Positions 1 to 7,450 of a stretch of 64,000 nucleotides of DNA are shown piece after piece; the first letter of the stretch is position 1, and each line of letters starts with the position of its first letter. Location: contig PNNG01000040.1 in NCBI GenBank assembly GCA_013824115.1, positions 45,106 through 109,105 of the forward strand, written 5' to 3'. Made by a program: the position numbers and the translations under genes. The notes below the pieces were generated by a model. The model did not search any database. It saw nothing but the letters and a program-made list of their open reading frames with translations, and was not told where the DNA came from. The stretch comes from Sphingobacteriaceae bacterium. Its GTDB lineage: Bacteria; Bacteroidota; Bacteroidia; UBA7662.

Positions 1-920
1 CGACCGCGACGCATACCCACACTCACCAATACGCCGAACTCTTTGCGGCGCTCGAGGGTCATAGTGAGCACGGTTCCAAAAATCCCAAAGCCGATGACGA
101 TGTACAAAATCACCAAAACGATGCGGTTGCTGGCATTGTCGAACTCAATGGCGGCCAACAATTCAGGCAACAATTCTTCCCAATTGCGCACCATCACATA
201 GCCGTCGGCGGGCAGCAGCGACTGCATTTGTTTTTGCATGCTGCTGATCGAAGCATTTTCATGCGGCATCACCAACACCGAACTTACCATGCCTTCGGCC
301 GCAAAAAGCACCTGGGCATCGGGCAAGAGCAGGTAAGCGGTTTGTTTGCGTAGCTCGGGCAGCTTGGGCTTCACCAAGCCGGTAACCGGATAAGCACCTG
401 CCGCCTGCTGACTTTGGTAACCCTGACCGAGCAACACCACGGTATCGCCCAAGGCGAGGCCCAAGCGCTCGGCCAGGCGGTCGGCAAGCACAATGCCGCC
501 GCTTTCAAAGTTGCCGGCAATGAACTGGCTTTGGAGTCCATTGAGTGCCTCTTCGCGGGCCGGGTCCACCCCCAACACCATGGCGCCGCGGGTTTTACTG
601 CTACTGGCGGCGAGCACAAAGCCCTGCACGCGCGGCACCAGGCTTTTTACGCCATTAACGGCAGCGAAAGCCGACTCTTGTTGTTCATCCCAGGCAAAGC
701 AATAATCGAGGGAGGGTTCTTCCATATAGGCCGAATCTTGCAATTGCAGGTAGCCCGTAAAATAGCTCACACTGTTGCGGATCATGCCTTCGTGTGAGCC
801 GCGGTTTACGCTTTCGGCCAACACCGCCAGCAGCACGGCAAAAAACACCGACGACATGGTAATGAGGCTGCGTTTGCGCGAGCGCCACAAATTGCGCCAA
901 GCGAGTTTGAAGAGCAGCAT
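1..920 (-). CDS. FtsX-like ABC transporter permease (3' part beyond window)
   Basis: The reading frame opens at 920 and runs to the window edge, so the C-terminal part is missing. The N-terminus is typical of MacB/LolCE-type permeases: a positively charged WRNLWRSRKRS stretch leads into the first membrane helix. A periplasmic MacB_PCD-like domain follows (about residues 45-255), then a second membrane helix and the cytoplasmic motif MTLERRKEFGVLVSVGMRR, which in this family contacts the ATPase. The start overlaps the TGA of the upstream LolA-like gene (TGATG), so the two are probably translationally coupled. The ATPase partner is expected beyond position 1. The likely role is moving a lipid, lipoprotein or small substrate across the inner-membrane/periplasm boundary; the substrate is unknown. 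Confidence 0.9.
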   Translation of the reverse strand, partial: MLLFKLAWRNLWRSRKRSLITMSSVFFAVLLAVLAESVNRGSHEGMIRNSVSYFTGYLQLQDSAYMEEPSLDYCFAWDEQQESAFAAVNGVKSLVPRVQGFVLAASSSKTRGAMVLGVDPAREEALNGLQSQFIAGNFESGGIVLADRLAERLGLALGDTVVLLGQGYQSQQAAGAYPVTGLVKPKLPELRKQTAYLLLPDAQVLFAAEGMVSSVLVMPHENASISSMQKQMQSLLPADGYVMVRNWEELLPELLAAIEFDNASNRIVLVILYIVIGFGIFGTVLTMTLERRKEFGVLVSVGMRRG

Positions 921-1669
921 CAGCGGATGTTTTTGAGGTTTTGTACCGAAAAGAAACTCTCAGCAATAGATGCATCAAATTGGGCAGCCTCGTACACCAT
1001 GATGGTTTTGTGGCCTTTTTTGTCCATGGGCGTGAGTTCCATGCGGCTGGGCAGGGTGCGGTTACCTAATTTTTTGATGTCGCTCATAATCATGGTGCTC
1101 ACCAACTCGCCCTTATCGCCATAGTTTTCGGTGCGCAGGTGGTAATAATCGGCTTTGCTTACCCACACCACCACCTTGCTGTACACCACCGTACTGCCGG
1201 GTTTGGGCAGCATTTCAATGACCCAGCAATCCAGACCTTCTTTGGTTTCACTGCGCAGGATTTGGTGGGTGTAGTCGTTGATCACCGAACTTTCGCGCAC
1301 CAGGTCGTCGTTGCTGAAGTCGCTGCCCATCCAGCTTTGCGACATCATGCTGGGCGGGAGTTTGATCATGCGGTCGACCGAGGGCACGTAGTTCCAAATT
1401 TCTTTCTGCCGCTTGAGGAAGACAGTGCCTTTGTCGCGCACGGGCTCTTGCAGCAGCACCAGGCTGTACTGCTGGCCCTTGCTCCAGCTTTTCATCTTCA
1501 TTTCGCGGGTAAAGCGAGGCCGCACCACGGTCATTTTCATGGTCATTTCGGCCGATTCGCCCCTGCTTTTGTCCTCCATGCGCCGGAGGATGTCTTTGGG
1601 ATCGGGTTGCTGGGCGTACAGACTGCTTGCTACGAGCAGCAGGCTGAACAAAAGGGTAAAGGGTTTCAT
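920..1669 (-). CDS. LolA-like outer-membrane lipoprotein-sorting protein
   Basis: A 249-residue exported protein with an SPI signal peptide (hydrophobic residues 4-17, cleavage near LYA-QQ). The mature part matches the LolA_like family (COG2834 type): it starts with an ILRRMEDKSRG-like segment and has the conserved pattern RQKEIWNYVPSVDRMIKLPP, then SWMGSDFSNDDLV. Proteins of this type bind lipid or acyl chains in the periplasm and are often encoded with FtsX permeases, as here. The gene lies 3 nt after the regulator and overlaps the permease by 1 nt, so the three look like one operon. It differs from true LolA, which is usually encoded alone. Confidence 0.88.
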   Translation of the reverse strand: MKPFTLLFSLLLVASSLYAQQPDPKDILRRMEDKSRGESAEMTMKMTVVRPRFTREMKMKSWSKGQQYSLVLLQEPVRDKGTVFLKRQKEIWNYVPSVDRMIKLPPSMMSQSWMGSDFSNDDLVRESSVINDYTHQILRSETKEGLDCWVIEMLPKPGSTVVYSKVVVWVSKADYYHLRTENYGDKGELVSTMIMSDIKKLGNRTLPSRMELTPMDKKGHKTIMVYEAAQFDASIAESFFSVQNLKNIR

Positions 1670-1672
1670 GAT

Positions 1673-2170
1673 TTAGGTATTGGAAGGGTTGATTTGGTAA
1701 GTATCGCGCAACTGCTCCCACTCGCCAATGAGTTCGTTCATGCGGCTGTGGAGCCAGTGGTAAAAGCCGGCGGTGTCGCGTAAAAAGTTGGCGGCATCGT
1801 CTTGTTTGTTTTGCTTCATGGCATAACCACGCAACATGAGATCGACAAACAGCACCGTCATGCCCATGCGACGCACCGTCATTTCGCCCATGTCGCGGGC
1901 GCCAATGCGGTAATAGGTCTTGCGGTCGTCTTTAAAACGCAGGGCCTTTACAAAGCCGGTTTGCTCCAGCATTTTGAGCTGGTTGTGCACCGATGCTTTG
2001 CTTACATCGAGTTGATCCACCAATTCGTTGAACGACACCTCGGGCCGGTCGCTGATGAGCAGGTAACCCAGAATAAGCCCGGCAATGCGGCCACTTCCTA
2101 GTTTTTCGAAGAATAAACCAAAATCTTCGAGGTATTTCTTTTTCTCTTCGCTTAGACTCTCAAAAGGCAT
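1673..2170 (-). CDS. GbsR/MarR-like winged-helix transcriptional regulator
   Basis: A 165-residue protein. A winged-helix DNA-binding domain lies at about residues 20-95 (SFNELVDQLDVSKASVHNQL is the recognition region, RFKDDRKTYYR the wing), followed by a helical dimerisation tail. This arrangement is that of GbsR-type MarR relatives. A longer frame could begin with GTG at 2200, but a good -7 element (TATATTTG, 2189-2196) lies inside that extension, so the ATG at 2170 is preferred. It is the first gene of the operon with the LolA-like protein and permease and most likely controls it; the inducing ligand is unknown. Confidence 0.85.
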   Translation of the reverse strand: MPFESLSEEKKKYLEDFGLFFEKLGSGRIAGLILGYLLISDRPEVSFNELVDQLDVSKASVHNQLKMLEQTGFVKALRFKDDRKTYYRIGARDMGEMTVRRMGMTVLFVDLMLRGYAMKQNKQDDAANFLRDTAGFYHWLHSRMNELIGEWEQLRDTYQINPSNT

Positions 2171-2188
2171 GCTATATAGTTGATGATG

Positions 2189-2220
2189 CAAATATAGCAC
2201 ATACTTTTTGTTTAGTTCAA
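2189..2220 (-). promoter_or_regulatory. Promoter of the regulator-LolA-permease operon, with possible operator
   Basis: On the minus strand TATATTTG (2189-2196) fits the Bacteroidota -7 consensus TAnnTTTG, with TTGA about 20 nt upstream. A partial inverted repeat with arms GTTTA and TAAAC surrounds the -33 region, a plausible site for autoregulation by the GbsR/MarR-like protein. Confidence 0.55.
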
Positions 2221-2273
2221 TTTAAACTGAAATATAATTTTAAAAATCAATCATCAAGGGTTATTTTTGACGA

Positions 2274-3374
2274 ATGCCCTCATTCTTAAGTATCATTTTT
2301 TGCTTAATTGCTGGACTAATCATGGGTTGCAGTCAAAAACAAAGCAATCATTCTCATACGGCCCAAAGCCCTGTTGCATACGACACCAGCTTGCCAGTTC
2401 CGGCACCAGATTCATGTGTTAGGGAGGTCCTCATTCCAGAAAGTGGACAAAATCGACTTCAATTTGTAAACCAGCAATTGGTGGTACTTAATGTCAGGTC
2501 GGGCTGGATAATGGCAATCTCCAACCGAGGAATAGACACTATCCATCCAAAGCTACCTGCAGATGTATTTTTAACCGAATCGAATTTGTTCATGGGACTC
2601 GGTACTACTTGGCTGATTACCGATAGCTGCTTGTGGGATTGGCCTGCCCAGGTGATGTATCGTTACAACAAGCCCGTGCGGCCCATGCTGAGCTCTTCAA
2701 CGCTTCAACAAACCTCACCAAGCGGAGAACTGCTACTGCACACCGGTTACCATGTCGACAAAAGACTAGATGCCTCCGGTAGAAAATGGTATGGCCAACG
2801 CTTTGGTTTGATTGCCCTTAAAATTAATAAGAAGGCCCAAAAGGCCGTCATTCAGGAACTTCCCCTTCCTATCATTCCACCCGAATGGAACGATGGAAAA
2901 TACTACGGCATGGGTTCCTTTTACCAGCTGTACGACTCGGTTTTGGTTTACTCATATCAAAAATACGGTCGTGTTTACCTCTATCATTTGTATGAGCGAA
3001 AAGTGGTTGACTCTGTTGATTTTCCCGATTTACGAGAGTGGGGACTAGAGCCAGCACCTGAGCGTTATACTACTAACCAGCGCATCAAACAACTTGAAAA
3101 AGAGCCGCGCTATAATCCCTGCTATTTAGCAAACGACTATTTGGTGCGCTTGGTGAAAAAAAAGGAACAAACTTGGCTCATGGCCATCCATTTGCCAAGT
3201 CGTAGATTGCACAACCTAGAAATAAGAAATGCCGAGGGACATTCAACCTTTGGTTTTGGCACCTTCAACAATCAATTATTCCAGTATGGTTATGAAGAAA
3301 TGGCTGATTTTACCAAGCTTCGTTTGTGCAAGTTTGATTTGCCTGAGTTCTTGCAAAAAGCAGGAAACCCTTGA
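2274..3374 (+). CDS. Lipoprotein, possibly DUF4221-like
   Basis: A 366-residue protein with an SPII signal peptide: hydrophobic residues 4-16, then lipobox IMGC with the lipidated cysteine at residue 19. The mature part is rich in aromatic and polar beta-strand-like segments and has no recognisable catalytic motif. Length, lipidation and the next gene resemble Bacteroidota DUF4221 proteins, whose role is unknown; this assignment is from general appearance only. Its last 83 nt overlap, out of frame, the start of the following lipoprotein gene. Confidence 0.8.
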   Translation: MPSFLSIIFCLIAGLIMGCSQKQSNHSHTAQSPVAYDTSLPVPAPDSCVREVLIPESGQNRLQFVNQQLVVLNVRSGWIMAISNRGIDTIHPKLPADVFLTESNLFMGLGTTWLITDSCLWDWPAQVMYRYNKPVRPMLSSSTLQQTSPSGELLLHTGYHVDKRLDASGRKWYGQRFGLIALKINKKAQKAVIQELPLPIIPPEWNDGKYYGMGSFYQLYDSVLVYSYQKYGRVYLYHLYERKVVDSVDFPDLREWGLEPAPERYTTNQRIKQLEKEPRYNPCYLANDYLVRLVKKKEQTWLMAIHLPSRRLHNLEIRNAEGHSTFGFGTFNNQLFQYGYEEMADFTKLRLCKFDLPEFLQKAGNP

Positions 3375-3690
3375 GCACGACTGGCTATTGGAAAAGGTTG
3401 AAGACCACCAAGTGAAGCACGCATTGTACGTGAATGGTGCAGGATGCTTGCCCTGCATTCAACCTGCATTGGAGAAACTGGAATCCAATTCGAACTTACT
3501 CATGGTTTTACATCCCAAATTGTCGTTTCTCGAATCAAGGTATTCCCCCGAAGTGGAAGTAGATTGGAAAAATCGGATGAGGAGTATCGAACCAGATACC
3601 ATCTACTTCCATTTATTGGAACAAAAAGGCAGCGCCTTCATCATGCGTTCATTTCAAGACGTGAATGAACTGATGGAGTACTTGCCTTGA
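3292..3690 (+). CDS. Small lipoprotein with a CxxC motif
   Basis: A 132-residue lipoprotein. The signal peptide (MKKWLILPSF, then ICLSSC) is encoded entirely within the 3' end of the upstream lipoprotein gene in another frame; ATG at 3286 is an alternative start. After a short linker the mature protein has YVNGAGCLPCIQPALEKLE, which looks like the CxxC active-site helix of a thioredoxin-like fold, but the rest is too short and divergent to show a full thioredoxin domain. The overlap implies co-translation with its neighbour. A periplasmic or surface thiol function is possible but unproven. Confidence 0.75.
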   Translation: MKKWLILPSFVCASLICLSSCKKQETLEHDWLLEKVEDHQVKHALYVNGAGCLPCIQPALEKLESNSNLLMVLHPKLSFLESRYSPEVEVDWKNRMRSIEPDTIYFHLLEQKGSAFIMRSFQDVNELMEYLP

Positions 3691-3822
3691 AAGAATTCAG
3701 ACCCCCAATCAAGCGAATGGAAATCAAATTTGAATATTTACCATACACATACAATTGTTAGTCACTTGCTTGGTTTGAAGTAAAGGCGATTATCCCTAAG
3801 CTTGCACTAACAATCTACTTTT

Positions 3823-4242
3823 ATGTCCCAACTTATTTCCATCAAAGCCCACAGCCAAGCCTCCTTGCAAACCGTGTGGGACTGCTTTACCGAAGCCCAA
3901 CATGTAACGGGCTGGAATTTCGCCAGTGCCGACTGGTTTTGTCCGGCCGCGCAAAACGACCTCCGCCCGGCTGGCCGCTTCTCTTACCGCATGGAAGCCC
4001 GCGACGGCAGCTTTGGCTTCGACCTCGAAGGGCAATTCGACCGCGTTGAAGGTCCCGCCCTGCTCACTTACCACTTCGACGACGACCGCCGCATTGAAGT
4101 GCGCTTTACGGCAACACCTACTGGTACCCGCATTGAGCAGGATTTTGAGCCTGAGGATCAGAATCCGCGAGAAATGCAGGAGCAAGGCTGGCAGGCGATA
4201 CTGAACAACTTTGCGGCTTACTGCGATAAGCAGATGGCGTAA
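3823..4242 (+). CDS. SRPBCC (AHSA1-type) domain protein
   Basis: A 139-residue cytoplasmic protein made of a single START/AHSA1-like domain. It has the usual opening for the fold (a hydrophobic strand, then VWDCFTEAQHVTGWN), a middle strand with the GRFSYRMEARDG region and the C-terminal amphipathic helix QGWQAILNNFAAY. Such proteins bind hydrophobic ligands or act as Hsp90-ATPase-activator relatives; no specific ligand can be named. A TACTTTTA sequence ends at the start codon itself. The gene's 3' end, stop codon included, is repeated at 4452-4507. Confidence 0.88.
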   Translation: MSQLISIKAHSQASLQTVWDCFTEAQHVTGWNFASADWFCPAAQNDLRPAGRFSYRMEARDGSFGFDLEGQFDRVEGPALLTYHFDDDRRIEVRFTATPTGTRIEQDFEPEDQNPREMQEQGWQAILNNFAAYCDKQMA

Positions 4243-4371
4243 ACGCCAGGCGATTGAACCGCTGAGGCGCAGAGGAATTTGTTGCGGCTCGATGGCGCTA
4301 GTAGCGTAATTGAAACGGCTGTCCCTTCGATAGACGGCTATTATCAGTGCTACTAGAGGCTTCAGCTTGCG

Positions 4372-4450
4372 CCGTATTTCGACAAGCTCAAAAACCGGCG
4401 GAGGCTTTTGGCCGGCGCTGCTAACGCAGCTGGGCCGGAGAGCGCAGAGG
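4372..4450. repeat. Dispersed structured intergenic repeat, copy 1
   Basis: The element begins CGTATTTCGACAAGCTCAA, continues ACCGGCGGAG, holds a hairpin (GCTGC-TAAC-GCAGC, flanked by GGCC/GGCC) and ends CGGAGAGCGCAGAG. Related copies lie at 4659-4735 and 47018-47096. Confidence 0.75.
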
Positions 4451-4529
4451 TTGGCAGGCGATACTGAACAACTTTGCGGCTTATTGCGATGGGCAGATGG
4501 CGTAAACCCTAGGCAAACCGCAGATCCTT

Positions 4530-4553
4530 AGACCCCGACCCTAGCGTCGGGGG
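4530..4553. repeat. Short perfect hairpin within the repeat block
   Basis: CCCCGAC and GTCGGGG arms flank a loop of about 6 nt inside the second tandem unit. It is absent from the first unit, so it was added or lost after duplication. No U-tract follows, so it is not an obvious terminator. Confidence 0.5.
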
Positions 4554-4658
4554 GCGCAGAGGAATTTGTTACGGCTGTACAGCTTAGGTAGTGTAATTGA
4601 AACAGCTGTAACTTCGACAAACTGCCGTTATCAGTGCAACTAAAGGCGACATCAAACG

Positions 4659-4735
4659 CCGTATTTCGACAAGCTCAATAACCGGCGGAGCCTTTCGCTT
4701 GACATGCTGCGCATGTCCAGCGGAGAGCGCAGAGA
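4659..4735. repeat. Dispersed structured intergenic repeat, copy 2
   Basis: The same framework as the copy at 4372, but with a different hairpin: GACATG-CTGCG-CATGTC, extended by CGCT/AGCG outside. The ends are conserved while the stem arms differ. Confidence 0.75.
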
Positions 4736-4794
4736 TGCAATACTGGTAACGAGAAAGTCCTACATACAATCATCAACCACCTAAAACCTACCCC

Positions 4795-5331
4795 ATGAAA
4801 ATCGTTAAAATTGTTGGCTTCTCCCTGTTGGGATTGATTGCCTTGCTGCTGATTGCAGCTGCCCTAACGCCACGCACCTATACAGTGAGTGTGAGCGAAA
4901 CCATCGACGTACCTACCAGCGCGGTGAAAGACTACGTCCGCATCCTCAACAACCAGAAAAACTACAGCGTTTGGGTGATGGAAGACCCCAACCTCGTACC
5001 CAAAATCACCGGAACCGATGGCGAAGTGGGTGCCAGTCAGTACTGGAACAGCACCAACGAGAATGTGGGCGAGGGCCGACAGACCATCACAACCCTTACC
5101 GATAGCCGCATGGATGTAGATTTAGAGTTCATGCGCCCTTTCAAAGGCACAGCCAAAGCCGCTACCTTGTACGAGGCCATCACCCCCAACCAAACCTTGG
5201 TAACCAGCGAATTTTACGGCAACGACCCCTTCCCCATCAATTTAATGGCCTACTGGTTTGGAAGAGGTATGCTGGCCGATGCGCAGAAAAGGAATTTGGC
5301 GAATTTGAAGGGGATTTTGGAAAAGCAGTAA
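4795..5331 (+). CDS. Membrane-anchored SRPBCC family protein
   Basis: A 178-residue protein with one N-terminal membrane helix (about residues 5-24) followed by a SRPBCC/polyketide-cyclase-like domain: VSVSETIDVPTSAVKDYVRI opens the fold, WVMEDP and YWNS lie in the middle, and a long C-terminal helix ends LKGILEKQ. In Bacteroidota such anchored SRPBCC proteins are common and uncharacterised. A second, soluble SRPBCC gene lies upstream (3823), but the two share only the fold. A strong bidirectional hairpin terminator follows at 5351. Confidence 0.85.
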   Translation: MKIVKIVGFSLLGLIALLLIAAALTPRTYTVSVSETIDVPTSAVKDYVRILNNQKNYSVWVMEDPNLVPKITGTDGEVGASQYWNSTNENVGEGRQTITTLTDSRMDVDLEFMRPFKGTAKAATLYEAITPNQTLVTSEFYGNDPFPINLMAYWFGRGMLADAQKRNLANLKGILEKQ

Positions 5332-5350
5332 ATCTGTGTAATTAAGCATC

Positions 5351-5386
5351 CATCACCAAAGCGACTCACAAGTCGCTTTGGTGATG
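5351..5386. terminator. Bidirectional terminator, perfect 16-bp stem
   Basis: CATCACCAAAGCGACT and its exact reverse complement flank a CACA loop between two convergent genes. It can end transcription from both sides. Confidence 0.85.
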
Positions 5387-5389
5387 CCC

Positions 5390-6190
5390 TTAATTTGCTG
5401 GTACGTATTCCAATATCCACACCGAATGCAGGCTGCCGCTTTGAAAAACCCGAATGGTATCAGGATATTGATTGGCATTGTAGGAATATTGCCAGCTATG
5501 GTTAGTAGTTCCGTTTTGCAATAAATTGTTGGTGCTGGCTAACATTGCCATACTGTTTTCAACGAGAGCGGCAAAGTATAAAAAGCCAGCATGCGCTTGA
5601 TAAATGGCTGGCAAGCCCCAATCGGGCCGTCTATTTTGGTCGTAGCTAAAATTAAAAACAGCAGAATCGCGGCGCAAGGACACACAATTGGCCGTATTTC
5701 CATAGTCATACAACCATAGTTGGTTGCGAAGGCCGTAATCTAAATAGCTCAACACTCGGCTCTGCGCATCGAAAGTCTTTTTTCCACTGCTTCGAGCAAA
5801 AATACCCCAGCTGCTAATGCTATCTATGCGACCTCCGACATTGGCATAAAAGGTGGTTTGCTGGTCAATATCGGTAAAAAACTCGTTCACATAATCCATG
5901 CGGCGCAGCGCATTGTTCTCGTAATGGTAGGTGCCGTGATGAAACAAGTCGGAACTAAGTTGGAAATCGTAACCTTCCCAACGCACCAAGCGATTGGCTG
6001 CATCGTACGTAAATTCAACCACCTTGCTGCCTGGTAAATCGCGCATGCTGCTTACCAGCATGCGAGGCAAGGGTTGTGGATCGGGTACTACCACAATCTG
6101 CTCCTTTTTACATGCCATAAAAAGCACAATAGCCAATGCAAACTTCACTATAACTGTTGACCCAAAAATGCGATTGAACCTCTTGTACAC
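5390..6190 (-). CDS. Lipoprotein with RHS/YD-like strand repeats
   Basis: A 266-residue protein with an SPII signal peptide (lipobox FMAC, cysteine about residue 27) and a proline-rich linker (VVVPDPQPLPR). The mature part has repeated beta-strand units of the type FTYDAANRLVRWEG, YHYENNALRRMDY and WQYSYNANQYPDTI, resembling YD/RHS repeats and the DUF4595-like lipoproteins of Bacteroidota. It is probably anchored to the outer membrane. Function unknown. No linked gene suggests a partner; the next gene on this strand is an unrelated small lipoprotein behind its own terminator. Confidence 0.75.
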   Translation of the reverse strand: MYKRFNRIFGSTVIVKFALAIVLFMACKKEQIVVVPDPQPLPRMLVSSMRDLPGSKVVEFTYDAANRLVRWEGYDFQLSSDLFHHGTYHYENNALRRMDYVNEFFTDIDQQTTFYANVGGRIDSISSWGIFARSSGKKTFDAQSRVLSYLDYGLRNQLWLYDYGNTANCVSLRRDSAVFNFSYDQNRRPDWGLPAIYQAHAGFLYFAALVENSMAMLASTNNLLQNGTTNHSWQYSYNANQYPDTIRVFQSGSLHSVWILEYVPAN

Positions 6191-6274
6191 TTTCGTTCGA
6201 TTTGAATAGCAATATAGCGAATGTTAAAGACAAAATTAAACAGTGTTCCCTCATCCCCCAAAATGAATACCATG

Positions 6275-6300
6275 AAAAAGCGACCCTTAGGTCGCCATTT
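6275..6300 (-). terminator. Terminator after the small lipoprotein gene
   Basis: A GCGACC-CTTA-GGTCGC stem is followed on the minus strand by a run of five T, directly downstream of the gene ending at 6301. Confidence 0.75.
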
Positions 6301-6687
6301 TTATTGTTTTTCCAGTTCATAGCGGTAATTGCCTACGCCGTTTTTGTCGGCTTCGAGTACGAGTCGGTTGCCGTTAAAAGTATAGCGGTAGGGTCCGTCT
6401 AATATCAAATTCCAATCGAAATCGGCAGTATAAGCACCCGAATCCACAAAGACCAACTCATTGCCTTGCACCGAAAAACTACCGAAACCACCTGCAGGTA
6501 TGCGGTTGGTATTGGCCGAGCAAGTGTAGCGACCATTTGCTAAGTTCAAACTCACCGCGCCACTTTGGGTGCCGTTGTTGTAGCGTACGGTGAATGTACC
6601 CACATAGGTGCCGTCTTCAATGGGTTGGCGGGTGTTGCATTGTGCGGTTAACAAGGCTAACAAAAGAAACAAGGCGATTTTTGGCAT
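6301..6687 (-). CDS. Small lipoprotein, lipocalin-like appearance
   Basis: A 128-residue protein. The ATG at 6687 is chosen over an upstream start because it directly precedes an SPII signal peptide (MPKIALFLLLALL, lipobox TAQC). The mature domain is all beta-like: DGTYVGTFTVRYNN, SGAVSLNLANGRYTC, an FVDSG strand and YRYTFNGNRLVLE, the pattern of small Bacteroidota lipocalin-like or META-like lipoproteins. No ligand can be inferred. It is monocistronic, with its own terminator. Confidence 0.7.
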   Translation of the reverse strand: MPKIALFLLLALLTAQCNTRQPIEDGTYVGTFTVRYNNGTQSGAVSLNLANGRYTCSANTNRIPAGGFGSFSVQGNELVFVDSGAYTADFDWNLILDGPYRYTFNGNRLVLEADKNGVGNYRYELEKQ

Positions 6688-6750
6688 GAGGTAAAACGTT
6701 TTGACACGAAAATAACGCGGAAGTTGCCAAAAATTGTCACAAGAATGCAA

Positions 6751-7386
6751 TCAGTAACTCACAAATGGCATTTGTTTGTCGAAAGTCGCATCCTCTACTA
6801 AACGCAAAATGAAATGCGCCAAATCGGCCCGGCCAATGCTGGTACTGGCATTTACGCCCACCCAACCCACGCGGTAGTTGCCCCGGGCGGTTTCGTTGGT
6901 AAGGCGTGGGCCACGTACAATCACCCATTGCCGGTCGCTGGCGGCCAGCACCTGGTGGTGACGGATGGCGTCGTTCAAGACCTTGGGCACGGCTATTTTC
7001 ATGATGGTTCGGATGAGCAAATCGGGGAATTTAGGCTTGTCTTTTTCGGGAAAAGGCAAACCCCCGCCCGACAAAGAAATGATGCGCTTTACCCCCGCTT
7101 GCTGCATGGCCGAGAGGATGTTTTGGGTGCCATGGGTTTGCAACCATTCGGGCGAACCTTTTACGTGGCCAAATAAGCTCACCACCAGCTCAGCACCTTG
7201 CACCGTGCGGGCCACGGCCTGAGCATCGAGCACATCGCCAGGGATAACGTGGAGCAATGGGTGGTTTAAAGCGAGTTTTGCCGGATTGCGGACCAAAGCC
7301 ACTACCTCATGCCCTGCAGCGAGGGCCTGTTCTAAAAACTGGCGGCCGGTGAGTCCGGTTGCGCCAAACAAAGCGATTTTTTTCAT
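6751..7386 (-). CDS. NAD(P)-binding atypical SDR / NmrA-like reductase
   Basis: A 211-residue protein with an N-terminal Rossmann motif GATGLTGRQFLEQAL (GxxGxxG type), followed by VVALVRNPAKL and a GDVLDAQAV acidic loop, as in NAD(P)H-binding SDR-a5/NmrA-like proteins. No YxxxK catalytic pair is visible, so it may bind the cofactor without classic SDR chemistry. The ATG at 7386 is supported by a -7 element only 4 nt upstream. It is divergent from an HxlR regulator with 63 nt between, the usual arrangement for a quinone, aldehyde or redox-stress-controlled reductase. Confidence 0.85.
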   Translation of the reverse strand: MKKIALFGATGLTGRQFLEQALAAGHEVVALVRNPAKLALNHPLLHVIPGDVLDAQAVARTVQGAELVVSLFGHVKGSPEWLQTHGTQNILSAMQQAGVKRIISLSGGGLPFPEKDKPKFPDLLIRTIMKIAVPKVLNDAIRHHQVLAASDRQWVIVRGPRLTNETARGNYRVGWVGVNASTSIGRADLAHFILRLVEDATFDKQMPFVSY

Positions 7387-7390
7387 GCCC

Positions 7391-7398
7391 CAAAAGTA
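7391..7398 (-). promoter_or_regulatory. -7 promoter element of the SDR gene
   Basis: TACTTTTG on the minus strand fits TAnnTTTG and ends 4 nt before the start codon, so the mRNA should have little or no leader. Confidence 0.5.
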
Positions 7399-7416
7399 GG
7401 CGGGCTCCAATACACT

Positions 7417-7450
7417 TACTAATTTTACAGTACCTACCTTGAGGTTAGTA
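7417..7450. promoter_or_regulatory. Probable HxlR operator between divergent genes
   Basis: TACTAA (7417-7422) and TTAGTA (7445-7450) form an inverted repeat, with an inner ACCT-TG-AGGT palindrome at 7435-7444. It overlaps the regulator start codon and lies upstream of the SDR -7 element, as expected for an autoregulated HxlR site. Confidence 0.5.

Larger units (their letters stand above)
4189..4735. repeat. Tandem duplication of gene tail plus intergenic repeat
   Basis: The last codons of the SRPBCC gene with its stop (4189-4244) recur at 4452-4507 with 3 mismatches in 56 nt; the copy would end ...CDGQMA instead of ...CDKQMA. The downstream sequence is duplicated too: a block starting GCGCAGAGGAATTTGTT occurs at about 4271 and 4555. 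The units are about 263 and 285 bp. The second copy has no start and is a remnant. The 552 bp between 4243 and 4794 otherwise hold no gene. Confidence 0.85.

Noticed and set aside
1139..1783. 214-residue frame opposite the LolA-like and regulator genes
   Set aside because: Histidine-rich antisense shadow spanning two genes; no domain.
4410..4436. Integron attC site
   Set aside because: The hairpin lacks the paired RYYYAAC/GTTRRRY ends, and no integrase is near.
4452..4507. A second SRPBCC gene
   Set aside because: Only the last 18 codons are present, with no start or upstream frame.
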